Of a stretch of DNA of 45,197 nucleotides, positions 14,585-22,585 are shown in pieces. The notes under the pieces were generated by a model. It made no database searches and was not told where the DNA came from. It worked only from the letters and a program-made list of their open reading frames with translations. The DNA is from a virus. The stretch spans positions 1 to 45,197 of the IMG/VR virus record IMGVR_UViG_3300013094_000098. The stretch is one strand, 5' to 3'. The position numbers and the translations under genes were made by a program. Within the stretch, counting starts at the first letter, position 1; the number at the start of each line of letters is the position of its first letter.

Positions 14585-15423
14585 CTCTGTAATTGTAAGA
14601 TTTCAAATTTATAATGATCAAGTACTTTTTCACCAGTATCAGGAAGAATAAAGTCTTTATATTTTTCTTTATTATTTAATATATATTCTGGAAAATAACT
14701 ATCCAAATCTACTACACTATATTTCATCCTATCACTTCTGATATGATCTATTTTATTATTCATAATAAAATTTAAATGTTTTAGATTATCTTCTATCTCT
14801 GGTATGTCTACTTCAGTATGACTAAAACTTTTTAATTTTTTATAAAGGGCTTCATCATTACCCATCCAACTAAAATGCCAACCAGCATGATGTAAGAAAA
14901 TATAATCTTTTTTATATTCTCTAAATTTTCTTAATGAACTAGGTTGTGAATTATGATAACCTCTATAGGCACCAGCCCATGCAACATACCCCACTTGATC
15001 AGACAAGACATCAACATAATTAAACTTATAATAAGATACAGGCATAATTAAGCCATAGTAAGAATTAGATGTATTCTTTATATAATTGATAGTCTCAGGT
15101 CTAACAATTTCATCTACATCAGACATGATGATTACATCATTATCTTCAAGACCATACCATCCAGACTTTAACATATCTCTAGACCAACTTTCATTCATCC
15201 ACGGATCATCAAAGCATGGTGAATTAACTTTTAGATAAACAATCTTGTCTATCCATTTAGAAAATTTAGAAACATTTTCCTCAAAGAAGTATGGTTTCTT
15301 TATGTTAGTAAAAGTATGATCACTTTCTACGATAACGATGCGATCAACATGATCAGCCATAATGGATAGTCTTAACTCTAACATATCCAATTCATTAAAG
15401 AATATGATAGAGTCAACAACCAT
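14581..15423 (-). CDS. GT17-like glycosyltransferase
   Basis: A 280-residue protein from ATG 15423, which overlaps the preceding stop as TAATG and is 8 bases after GAGGAA; the upstream ATG at 15432 is too close to that site. The pattern DSIIFFNELDMLELRL, then IVIVESDHTFT, IIMSDVDEI and HHAGWHFSWMG is that of glycosyltransferase family 17. DVDE probably binds the metal. It may add sugars to phage DNA, virion or host surface; the acceptor is not visible. Many AT-rich codons and a separate style suggest recent acquisition. Confidence 0.82.
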   Translation of the reverse strand: MVVDSIIFFNELDMLELRLSIMADHVDRIVIVESDHTFTNIKKPYFFEENVSKFSKWIDKIVYLKVNSPCFDDPWMNESWSRDMLKSGWYGLEDNDVIIMSDVDEIVRPETINYIKNTSNSYYGLIMPVSYYKFNYVDVLSDQVGYVAWAGAYRGYHNSQPSSLRKFREYKKDYIFLHHAGWHFSWMGNDEALYKKLKSFSHTEVDIPEIEDNLKHLNFIMNNKIDHIRSDRMKYSVVDLDSYFPEYILNNKEKYKDFILPDTGEKVLDHYKFEILQLQR

Positions 15424-15605
15424 TAAACCCATTCCTCAGCAACGCCAATTGCTTCAGCAATAAACAATCCAAATGCTAACCAAAATAAATTTTCTAAACT
15501 TGAAGGTTGATACATTACATACAAACATGTAAACAATCGAACAGCACTTTTAGCATAAGACATATAAGTATGCCACTTGCGATAGTTATTTTCAAAATCA
15601 CTCAC
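15423..15605 (-). CDS. small membrane-like protein
   Basis: The 60-residue product has a polar N-terminus (MSDFENNYRKWHTYMSYAKS) and two hydrophobic stretches (VRLFTCLYVMY and NLFWLAFGLFIAEAIGV), so it may sit in the inner membrane. It overlaps both neighbours by a few bases. Similar small membrane proteins are common in phage replication operons, without known role. Confidence 0.6.
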   Translation of the reverse strand: MSDFENNYRKWHTYMSYAKSAVRLFTCLYVMYQPSSLENLFWLAFGLFIAEAIGVAEEWV

Positions 15606-16015
15606 TTGATATCTCCACCTGTTGGACCATTTGCGCCTAATGGATAGTCACTTAAATAATCTCTGCCAGCTGCACCAATAGCACCTGTTCCCATATCATG
15701 ACCGTTGTATGTCACTGTTACTGGGCCATATGTAACTCTTGAAGGACAACCTGGATTATAACAAACCTCATGGCTAATCCCTGACTTGCCGCATACAGGG
15801 CACGCCCACTTGCTAAAATCTTTAGGACCCCACGGTGCATCCATACCTGGAGTGCTAGGAAATGTAGGATAGATCTTACCGTTATTCTTTTCAGTAAAAT
15901 CTTTCATTTCTTCTCTGGCTTGTTTCATAGCCAGATTCCAACCATCTTGGAACCCTTTAGCATAGGTTTCTAGATTCTTAGTTGTCTCTGTTTCGTTAAT
16001 TTTATATTCACTCAT
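15602..16015 (-). CDS. uncharacterised protein with zinc ribbon
   Basis: The 137-residue protein has a helical charged N-terminal half (residues 1-45), then CPVCGKSG and CYNPGC (Cys72, 75, 85 and 90), which could bind one zinc. The C-terminal part is Gly-rich and unstructured (GTGAIGAAGRDYL). It overlaps gene 46 by 4 bases. It is not a T4 gene I know. A nucleic-acid or protein-binding role is possible. Confidence 0.65.
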   Translation of the reverse strand: MSEYKINETETTKNLETYAKGFQDGWNLAMKQAREEMKDFTEKNNGKIYPTFPSTPGMDAPWGPKDFSKWACPVCGKSGISHEVCYNPGCPSRVTYGPVTVTYNGHDMGTGAIGAAGRDYLSDYPLGANGPTGGDIK

Positions 16016-17727
16016 ACTACAATCCTCGAGAAATTTTTATGTTTTTCAAACTTCAATACATTACTAAATTTGTCCACCAATTGGTCTACCTTATGACTAA
16101 TAATAAAGGTATTTGTATCTTGAGTCAACGTATTAATGATCTTCAAGAATTCATCAGTACCATTACTATCCATTGAACCATCAAGGACTTCATCCATAAT
16201 AAGTAAATTAGTGCTAGCACTATTACGCAGCTTAGCAACAGCTCTCCAAGTAAATAAAATAGCCAAGTTAATCCGCATCTTTTCACCTTCTGAGAAGGAT
16301 GCATAGCTAAACTCGTCTCTGAATCTTGATTTAATTGTCTCATTAAAATTCTCATCTAACTCAAAGTTAACAAAGAAATCCATTGCAGCTAGATACTTAT
16401 TAATTAGTTTATTGATCACTGGAATATATTGTTTGATGATACGAGCCTTAATACCATTGTCTTTAAGAACAATAGCTGCAACAGCAAAAGCATCTTTGTC
16501 TCTAAGTAATTCACCTTTTTGTTCAGATAGTGTTCCAATGGTTTGTTCAAGCTCTTTCATTTTATCATCATTCAGAACGAAGTCTTCGGTTTTCTTCTGA
16601 AGTTCCTCAATATCTTTTGCTGCTTTTTTGCATTGGGAAAGAAGACCTGATATGCTATTTGAGTGTGTGATCTTCTCAATGTTGAGGGACGTAATTTGCG
16701 ATGAAATATTAGCGATGGATTGGATACGGTCCTGTATTGTTTGTATCTCTTGGCGGAGTTGTTCAACACCTGAGTTAGTCTCTTGCATTTGATTTTCTTT
16801 AGTTGCAACAGTCTCGCATTTAAATCCATCATCAATGCCCTGCTTGCATGTAGGGCAAGTATCATGTAGATTAAAGAACTCGATTTCACTTTGGAGTTTG
16901 GTAAGCTTATCACCAAGCTGGGTTTCGAGGATTTGTAATTTTTTTTGTTTTCTGGTAACTTGATCTTGATCAATGATCTGTGCATTTAATTCACCAACCT
17001 GTGTATCTAGAATAGTGATGGCTGTCTTCTCAGCATCAATTTTACTCATGTAATCTTTGATATCTAATTTTAATTTATTAACTTGCTCATCATTATTCTT
17101 TTGCATAGCTACAATATATTGATGCTGCATAGATATCTTTTCAGATGTCAAATCATATTGATAATCAACGTCCATTAATTTAGTTGAGTTGGTTGAAATC
17201 TTCTCTTTAAGAAGACTATTCATTGTAGAGAAGATTTGAATATCTAAAAGATCTTCAATAACCTCGCGGCGAGATGCAGCAGGTAATTGCATGAAGGGAA
17301 CAAAAGAAGCAGATCCTAATACAACAACCTGACAAAATGATTTGTGATTTAATTTAAGAATTTGCTTTTCAAGAATCTCTTGATAGTCACGATTGTCAGC
17401 ATCCTGACTAATCATGTTATTATTCTGATAGACTTCAAAGATATTTGGTTTTAATCCACGAATAATTTTGTATTTGTTAGAACCAATATCAAACTCTAAT
17501 TCCACAACAAGATCTTTCTTGTTAATGGAGTTCATAAGCTGAGGTTTGTTAATTTTACGAAAAGGTTTATTGTACATAGCAAAAGAAAGAGCATCAAGTA
17601 TGGTTGACTTGCCTGCTCCATTCTCACCAACAATTAAAGTTGTTTGATTCTTACCAAGACCAATTTCTGTAAATGTATTACCAGTAGAAAGGAAATTTTT
17701 GTATCTTAAAACACGGAAGAATATCAT
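16012..17727 (-). CDS. 46: recombination endonuclease subunit gp46 (Rad50/SbcC-like)
   Basis: The 571-residue SMC-like ATPase has Walker A GENGAGKST (34-42), long coiled coils with a CPTC zinc hook near residue 290, signature FSEGEKMRIN and Walker B LLIMDEVLDGS at the C-terminal end. With gp47 it forms the Mre11/Rad50-type complex that resects DNA ends to start recombination-dependent replication. It starts with ATG 17727 overlapping the stop of a 44-codon frame (ATGA). Confidence 0.96.
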   Translation of the reverse strand: MIFFRVLRYKNFLSTGNTFTEIGLGKNQTTLIVGENGAGKSTILDALSFAMYNKPFRKINKPQLMNSINKKDLVVELEFDIGSNKYKIIRGLKPNIFEVYQNNNMISQDADNRDYQEILEKQILKLNHKSFCQVVVLGSASFVPFMQLPAASRREVIEDLLDIQIFSTMNSLLKEKISTNSTKLMDVDYQYDLTSEKISMQHQYIVAMQKNNDEQVNKLKLDIKDYMSKIDAEKTAITILDTQVGELNAQIIDQDQVTRKQKKLQILETQLGDKLTKLQSEIEFFNLHDTCPTCKQGIDDGFKCETVATKENQMQETNSGVEQLRQEIQTIQDRIQSIANISSQITSLNIEKITHSNSISGLLSQCKKAAKDIEELQKKTEDFVLNDDKMKELEQTIGTLSEQKGELLRDKDAFAVAAIVLKDNGIKARIIKQYIPVINKLINKYLAAMDFFVNFELDENFNETIKSRFRDEFSYASFSEGEKMRINLAILFTWRAVAKLRNSASTNLLIMDEVLDGSMDSNGTDEFLKIINTLTQDTNTFIISHKVDQLVDKFSNVLKFEKHKNFSRIVV

Positions 17728-17858
17728 TTTTTTATTTTCTCAAAAGTTCTTTTGGCTAAATTATCTTGCCATGGTACCATTTTTAAATTATTGATATCTG
17801 ATGCATCTTCTATTGATACATCTTCATTATAACAACGAAGTGTCTTAAAAAATATCAC
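17724..17858 (-). CDS. small protein between 46 and 47 (gene 46.1-like position)
   Basis: A 44-codon frame starts with GTG 17858, preceded by AAGGA seven bases away, and its stop overlaps the gp46 ATG as ATGA. The product is MIFFKTLRCYNEDVSIEDAS at its start and ends in a basic tail. In T4 small genes 46.1 and 46.2 fill the same gap. The first eight residues resemble the N-terminus of gp46 (MIFFRVLR), which may be chance or a small duplication. Not seen if only longer frames are examined. Confidence 0.6.
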   Translation of the reverse strand: MIFFKTLRCYNEDVSIEDASDINNLKMVPWQDNLAKRTFEKIKK

Positions 17859-17867
17859 AAGTAATCC

Positions 17868-18971
17868 TTATAAAATCTGATGTGCTTCAATATACAGGTT
17901 TTGGATAATAGTTTCAACTCTTTTCTTATCCGTATTGATATTCATACCGCCAATGAATTTGCGAACAATACTCATTGTGTCTTCTGCTTCATTTACAATA
18001 TCTGAATCAGCCTCAAGATCTAAATTAAAATGATCTTCAACAACCTGAAGATCAACCGCACCAGACTTTTCCAACCTATCAATAACCAAATCAAACCAGT
18101 ATGGATTAGTCTTGTTCTTCACCACAACTTTAACGTAACAATCCTTATAGTCATCAGCATCAAATACTAAAACTTCATCCATCTGCTTATTCATATCATC
18201 ATAAAAGAATTTCTTAAAGCTGGTATGTGGGTTGGGTATAAATTCTAACGATCTGGTCCGTGTATCTAAGATATGAAAACCTTTTTGATCACCATAATCA
18301 GACCAAGTATATTGACAAGGAGTACCAAGATAAAAAATATTAGAACTATTGGAACGAGTATGATAATGCCCAGAGCAAACGAGATCAAATTTATCAAAGA
18401 TCTTAGGATCATCACCATGGTCTGATACATGCCCTCTATACATTTCATAACCGCTCAACTCCAAATGACCAAGTGCAATAGGTGCCGTGGTCCTGTTAAT
18501 ATATTCCATAGTTATTTCTCTATTCTCGTCACATATCCAAGGAATGAGAAATACACTTGTCATGTCTCTTAGTTGTAACCAGACTGGTTTTTCATATATG
18601 ATATGAATATTAGGATAGCGTCTTTTCTCTTGATCAGGATGAGGTGTCTTTGCATCGCCAATCAACTCTACTAATGCATTAACATTATTTGTATTCTTAT
18701 AAAACGTGTCATGGTTACCTGCAATAATATGCATGGTCATACCACGTTCCTGGATAGGATCTAAAAAATCATCTCGAAGACGTTTAGCCGTTATATAGTT
18801 AATATACTTGCGACGATCAACGAGATCCCCAAGATGAATAATATTAGTAATACCTTCTCTAGCGAGGGTTGGAAAAAAGACTTCATCTAAAAACTTCTTC
18901 ATTTGGTTATGCATGATGGCACTATCATTACGAATGCCAGCGTGTGTGTCAGTTATCAAGGCAATTTTCAT
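17868..18971 (-). CDS. 47: recombination endonuclease subunit gp47 (Mre11/SbcD-like)
   Basis: The 367-residue phosphoesterase has the Mre11 motifs TDTHAG (7-12), GDLVDR (48-53), GNHD (85-88) and a GHYHTR near residue 205, which bind two metals. With gp46 it trims DNA ends for recombination. The C-terminal third is likely the part that contacts gp46. It overlaps the gene upstream by 4 bases and is separated from the 44-codon frame by nine bases. Confidence 0.96.
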   Translation of the reverse strand: MKIALITDTHAGIRNDSAIMHNQMKKFLDEVFFPTLAREGITNIIHLGDLVDRRKYINYITAKRLRDDFLDPIQERGMTMHIIAGNHDTFYKNTNNVNALVELIGDAKTPHPDQEKRRYPNIHIIYEKPVWLQLRDMTSVFLIPWICDENREITMEYINRTTAPIALGHLELSGYEMYRGHVSDHGDDPKIFDKFDLVCSGHYHTRSNSSNIFYLGTPCQYTWSDYGDQKGFHILDTRTRSLEFIPNPHTSFKKFFYDDMNKQMDEVLVFDADDYKDCYVKVVVKNKTNPYWFDLVIDRLEKSGAVDLQVVEDHFNLDLEADSDIVNEAEDTMSIVRKFIGGMNINTDKKRVETIIQNLYIEAHQIL

Positions 18972-19222
18972 ACGTTGTTTCTACCTACACGAGAATAATT
19001 TAATTGTGACTTTGTACTTCTTAAAATGCTATTTTTCTTAGGTGGAGTATAGTTAGCTTGGTGTTGTGCTGATTGCAAAGCTTGATTACAATAATCCCGA
19101 ATAGCTTCTAGTCTCATGGAGTAAGCGTCACGCATATGATCATGTTTCGCATTCAATAAATTTTCTGCACAATCAATAACAATTTGTGGCACCATATGAA
19201 TTTTACTCTGGTTCTGACTCAT
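18968..19222 (-). CDS. uncharacterised small protein between 55 and 47
   Basis: The 84-residue protein is basic and Gln/Asn-rich, with a helical stretch (PQIVIDCAENLLNAKHDHMR) and a C-terminus with several Ser and Arg. It overlaps gene 55 by 20 bases at its start and gene 47 by 4 bases. A T4-style co-activator gp33 would be expected in this neighbourhood, but I see no convincing similarity, so function is left open. Confidence 0.6.
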   Translation of the reverse strand: MSQNQSKIHMVPQIVIDCAENLLNAKHDHMRDAYSMRLEAIRDYCNQALQSAQHQANYTPPKKNSILRSTKSQLNYSRVGRNNV

Positions 19223-19811
19223 AGAATTTCTCCACTCCGGCTTCGGCTTTTTTAGCTTTATTTTTAATTTGTTTCTCTAATTGTTTCTTATCAAATGTTT
19301 CAACAAGATTCTTCATATAATCATTATCTAAATTAACACTAACAGCTCTATCATCTTCACCAACACCCTGTACAGCTAACATACCTTCGAAGTAAAAATT
19401 CTCTAGAGTCTTTTGTTTAATGTAAAGATGTTTCTTTTCTTTGTCAATGCGTCTAATAAAAGCAAACCAAATAATCTGTGTAAAATAAGCAAAAGGATTA
19501 TCTGATTTTTCAGGATTAAAGTTATTTAAATAATTAACACAATTTTCTAATCCATCTGATATCATTTCTTCTCTAAATGAATAACCAATAAAATTTGGTT
19601 TTAGAGAAAGACGAGTGGCAATTTTAAAAAGACATTCCCCAATATAGGCAGGAATCCTTGGTTCTTCTTTTCCATTGGCCTTTGCATCATCTACATTCTT
19701 TTTATGTTGTATGATAGCAGTAAAAAATTTCTTATTATCAATGTAATGTGCTTTAGGTGCACGAGTCTTATCTTTAATTTCTGGTTTAATAGTTTTAACA
19801 GGGCCACTCAT
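19203..19811 (-). CDS. 55: late sigma factor gp55
   Basis: The 202-residue protein has the sigma70 region 2-like block of gp55: YSFREEMISDGLENCVNYLN then FNPEKSDNPFAYFTQIIWFA, FIRRIDKEKKHLYIK. gp55 binds host RNA polymerase and recognises the late -10 element TATAAATA, activated by the gp45 clamp. Matching octamers occur at many late genes in this window. The C-terminus is charged (EKFYESEPE) and is the region that contacts the clamp in T4. First gene of the long coupled operon. Confidence 0.92.
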   Translation of the reverse strand: MSGPVKTIKPEIKDKTRAPKAHYIDNKKFFTAIIQHKKNVDDAKANGKEEPRIPAYIGECLFKIATRLSLKPNFIGYSFREEMISDGLENCVNYLNNFNPEKSDNPFAYFTQIIWFAFIRRIDKEKKHLYIKQKTLENFYFEGMLAVQGVGEDDRAVSVNLDNDYMKNLVETFDKKQLEKQIKNKAKKAEAGVEKFYESEPE

Positions 19812-19853
19812 TATAATTCCTATTTAAAAATGTACAAATAATTATTATTATAA

Positions 19854-19871
19854 CTTAATATTTAAATTAAG
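19854..19871. other. 18-bp AT-rich inverted repeat upstream of gene 55
   Basis: The gap of about 70 bases before gene 55 contains CTTAAT and ATTAAG arms flanking ATTTAA. It lies just upstream of TATAATAATAATT on the minus strand, which could be a -10 element, so it might be an operator. No -35 element is convincing. Confidence 0.25.
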
Positions 19872-19880
19872 TACCGATAT

Positions 19881-20219
19881 TTAATGCAATAATCTAGGTT
19901 TTTTAATGGAAGCTGTCGGTTCTTTTTCAGCTTCATCTGCAATCTTATAAACTATTTTTTGGGACTTATACAAGTCTACCATCTCTTTATAATATTGTTC
20001 TACTTCTTCGGATACAGAAGATAGACAAATAATATTATTAGCTTTAAAAACAACTAAACCATCTTTGGCGAAAGGCATATATTGAAATGAATATATGTTT
20101 GGTGTCTCTTTCATGATAGCCAAAGGATGTGATATAGTAATAAAATTAGGGTCTTGTTCGTCTACCACATTACCTAGAATAGGTGGACTACCAGCTACCG
20201 TAAATAAAACAATTTTCAT
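19881..20219 (-). CDS. uncharacterised 112-aa protein, maybe a small beta barrel
   Basis: The protein starts with alternating hydrophobic and polar residues (MKIVLFTVAGSPPILGNVVD, then PNFITISHPLAIM) and a second beta-like part, so an Sm-like or OB-like barrel is possible. The C-terminal part is charged. I have seen similar short proteins near uvsW and 55 in T4-like phages but cannot name a function. The ATG follows the uvsW fragment stop directly. Confidence 0.55.
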   Translation of the reverse strand: MKIVLFTVAGSPPILGNVVDEQDPNFITISHPLAIMKETPNIYSFQYMPFAKDGLVVFKANNIICLSSVSEEVEQYYKEMVDLYKSQKIVYKIADEAEKEPTASIKKPRLLH

Positions 20220-20510
20220 TTATAACTCCGTGTTGAAGATTTTATATTCAAAACCTTCATCGTTGTAGATATTTAGTCTTTCAGTAAAATGTTGAAGAGT
20301 GAAATTTGCATGAGTACCAGATTTCAAATCATCTGCTAAATCATATAATATCATCTCAGATTTGTCATCCCCAATGCGAAGTCCACGGCCGATAGACTGT
20401 AATATTCTAACACGAGACTTAGAAGGAGAAGCAAGCACGACACTGTGAAGATTCCGTATATTGATTCCTGTAGAAAAAGGTACCGTATGAGGCAATAATA
20501 ATTGCACCAC
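20220..20510 (-). CDS. uvsW: UvsW C-terminal fragment, helicase motifs V-VI, split off
   Basis: The 96-residue frame carries FSTGINIRNLHSVVLASPSK and QSIGRGLRIGDD, motifs V and VI of the second RecA domain of UvsW. Its N-terminal 13 residues are out of the ancestral frame: the other frame reads GAIIIASYGTF, the usual sequence before STG, and a run of five T at 20473-20477 shifts it by +1. The frame used starts with GTG codons at 20510/20507 preceded by AAGGAG, so separate translation is possible. Whether it rejoins the N-terminal part or is a remnant is unknown. Confidence 0.8.
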   Translation of the reverse strand: MVQLLLPHTVPFSTGINIRNLHSVVLASPSKSRVRILQSIGRGLRIGDDKSEMILYDLADDLKSGTHANFTLQHFTERLNIYNDEGFEYKIFNTEL

Positions 20511-20527
20511 ACTTCTCCTTTTTAATA

Positions 20528-21244
20528 TTAGTAGGTTTCATTTTTTTTTCTCCCTAAACCTTTATTACTTCTTCCTCTGACCCATCCATCACCTGGGGAT
20601 TCTCTACTTTTCAAAGTATTTTCACCATCAGTCCACCAAACTATACCTAGCCTTGCTTCTATCGTTTTACTACGAAAATTATCATCTTGCCAGTGGTGTT
20701 TGATTGTTTCCCCTGCCTTTTTTCTTTTGGTTGTGGATTTGTTTACCACATTCATTTTTTTACTAAATTTCTCTAAGTAATCCAAATCTTCATATCTTTT
20801 TTTTAAATTATCTTTATATCTTTCAACACCAAATAATTCATTATACAATTTCATATCATCACTTTTTTTATTTTTTAATTCATCAGTCCAGTAACTTTTC
20901 ATTTTTTGTGATTTACGATTTCTTAACTCCACGGTGTTTCCTAAATTATTTTTATTAATATAACTAAACCCACCTTTACCACCTTCACAAATATTATATG
21001 TATTAATACGATTACAATATTGCTCGGTAACTAATTCTTTTTCTTTATTATTCATGTCTGCTTCGTTATCAAAAATAAATAAAATATTTTTGATAAAATT
21101 TTCAACACCATATTTTTTTATAGCACGTTTAAGATATTTTCCCGATCCTAAATAGCTATCATTTATATCCTCTGTTACATGTTTACCAATATATTCCATA
21201 TTATTAATAACATTAATTGTTTTATATATTAAAAAATACTTCAT
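20528..21244 (-). CDS. GIY-YIG homing endonuclease inside uvsW
   Basis: The 238-residue protein starts MKYFLIYKTI and NNMEYIGKHVTED, the GIY-YIG core, followed by SYLGSGKYLKRAIKKYGVEN, with a catalytic Glu in the NKEKELVTEQ region. The C-terminal part (WWTDGENTL and SPGDGWVRGRSNKG) is a DNA-binding module common in phage GIY-YIG enzymes. It sits between the two uvsW parts on the same strand. A late promoter (21277-21284) precedes it. It would cut an uninterrupted uvsW gene in a competing phage and copy itself there. Confidence 0.9.
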   Translation of the reverse strand: MKYFLIYKTINVINNMEYIGKHVTEDINDSYLGSGKYLKRAIKKYGVENFIKNILFIFDNEADMNNKEKELVTEQYCNRINTYNICEGGKGGFSYINKNNLGNTVELRNRKSQKMKSYWTDELKNKKSDDMKLYNELFGVERYKDNLKKRYEDLDYLEKFSKKMNVVNKSTTKRKKAGETIKHHWQDDNFRSKTIEARLGIVWWTDGENTLKSRESPGDGWVRGRSNKGLGRKKNETY

Positions 21245-21271
21245 GATGTTGATTCCAGTAATAAATGTTCA

Positions 21272-22585
21272 TCATTTATTTATAATCCATACATCAGAAA
21301 TGTCATCATCTAAGGTAATATTTTTTGCTTTTTTGGTATTACCAGAGGTTAATAAAACATCATCATCACTGCTACATATTATTTTTTTATTATCAAATTC
21401 AAATGTAATTTTCTCCTCATCGTGGGTCTCAACAATCTCTCGAATTTTTTCCCTATCGACACCATCAATACCTCCATGCACAAAATATATTTTACGATCT
21501 GGTTCTTTCGTTGTTATCATGTCATATAAGATCTTACCATGCTTATCAACATATTGGAATAATACCAGCGAATTACCTTTTAATGATAAAGCAAGATTGC
21601 GAATAAATTTATTTCTCTTTTCATGTCTAACTAAGAAATCCATTTCATCAGGGTAAGTAAATTTCTTGGCTAGCTTTCTATCATCACTATTATGTTTTAA
21701 AATAATTGCTTTGATTTTAAGATTGGCTATATGACCTTGTTCCATTAATTCAGAAGAGGTTGTAACCTGCTTGACTGGACCAAACAAACCTTCAAGTGTT
21801 ATTCTATTAGTTAGTGAACCATCTAATGTTCCTGTAAATCCATAACGGTATTTACAGTTAATTAACTTTTCCATAATAGACTTAAGGGATGTTGCTTTGA
21901 ATAAGTGAACCTCGTCACCTATCACACAACCGAATTGATTAAACCAATCCTTAGGCATCTTGTAAATAGATTGCCATGTAGATATAACAATAGGACTCTT
22001 AGATACTTTATCAACACCTGCTGTGATAGAATGAATATCAAGGTCTGCAGTTGTGTAACTATCAAAATCTTTTTTCATTTGCATGACGAGAGAGACAGTT
22101 GGAACAATAACCAAAGTCTTCATTCTCATCATATTATAATAACGAGCTAATAGAAAAACAATAAGACTTTTACCGGATGCTGTGGGTGAAAGAAATACAC
22201 CACGTTCATTACTAATAGCATTGGTGAAAGCTGCTAGTTGATAATCTCTAGGTTCTTTAGTGAGACTAAATTCTTTCAGATCATAATCATATTTGTCAGG
22301 TCTTAATTCTTTATCTATTTCTATATCATAATTACGAGCAGCAGCAAACTCAGAAATCTCCTTAACCAGCCCTGCATAAGTCAGGCCAGTTAAAGAGTTA
22401 AGTAATCTGATCTTACCATCCCAATATTTGTTTTTAAATGCAGGAGAAAATTTAGCTCCTGGTATTTCAAATGTTAGGTGATCTGATAATTCTTGGATGA
22501 CGGAGGCTTCACTAACAACTCTCAGGTAAACCTCATTTACCTTTATCAGTTGCAACTTGTCACGCACCCACTTGGAATTTGGCAA
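21272..22585 (-). CDS. uvsW: UvsW helicase N-terminal part, truncated before motif V
   Basis: The 437-residue frame has the UvsW N-terminal domain (KYWDGKIRLL), Walker A SPTASGKS (133-140), DEVH (224-227), TGT (251-253) and motif IV region. True uvsW sequence ends near HDEEK (about residue 392). The last 46 residues (ITFEFDNKK, then CSSDDDVLLTSG and KKAKNITLDDDI) look like intein block B. Motifs V and VI are in a separate frame at 20220-20510. UvsW unwinds recombination and replication intermediates; this part alone should lack helicase activity. Start is uncertain: TTG 22585 or GTG 22567; the latter fits T4 better. Confidence 0.88.
   Translation of the reverse strand: MPNSKWVRDKLQLIKVNEVYLRVVSEASVIQELSDHLTFEIPGAKFSPAFKNKYWDGKIRLLNSLTGLTYAGLVKEISEFAAARNYDIEIDKELRPDKYDYDLKEFSLTKEPRDYQLAAFTNAISNERGVFLSPTASGKSLIVFLLARYYNMMRMKTLVIVPTVSLVMQMKKDFDSYTTADLDIHSITAGVDKVSKSPIVISTWQSIYKMPKDWFNQFGCVIGDEVHLFKATSLKSIMEKLINCKYRYGFTGTLDGSLTNRITLEGLFGPVKQVTTSSELMEQGHIANLKIKAIILKHNSDDRKLAKKFTYPDEMDFLVRHEKRNKFIRNLALSLKGNSLVLFQYVDKHGKILYDMITTKEPDRKIYFVHGGIDGVDREKIREIVETHDEEKITFEFDNKKIICSSDDDVLLTSGNTKKAKNITLDDDISDVWIINK
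21277..21284 (-). promoter_or_regulatory. late promoter TATAAATA for the uvsW-embedded endonuclease
   Basis: An exact TATAAATA lies in the last codons of the uvsW N-terminal frame, about 33 bases before the endonuclease ATG. T4-type homing endonuclease genes often have such a late promoter so they are not made early. Confidence 0.65.

Noticed and set aside
20220-22585. A functional intein in uvsW
   Set aside because: Only a block-B-like part is visible; there is no Cys or Ser start with block A and no His-Asn before the resumed sequence, and two stop codons and a frameshift follow.
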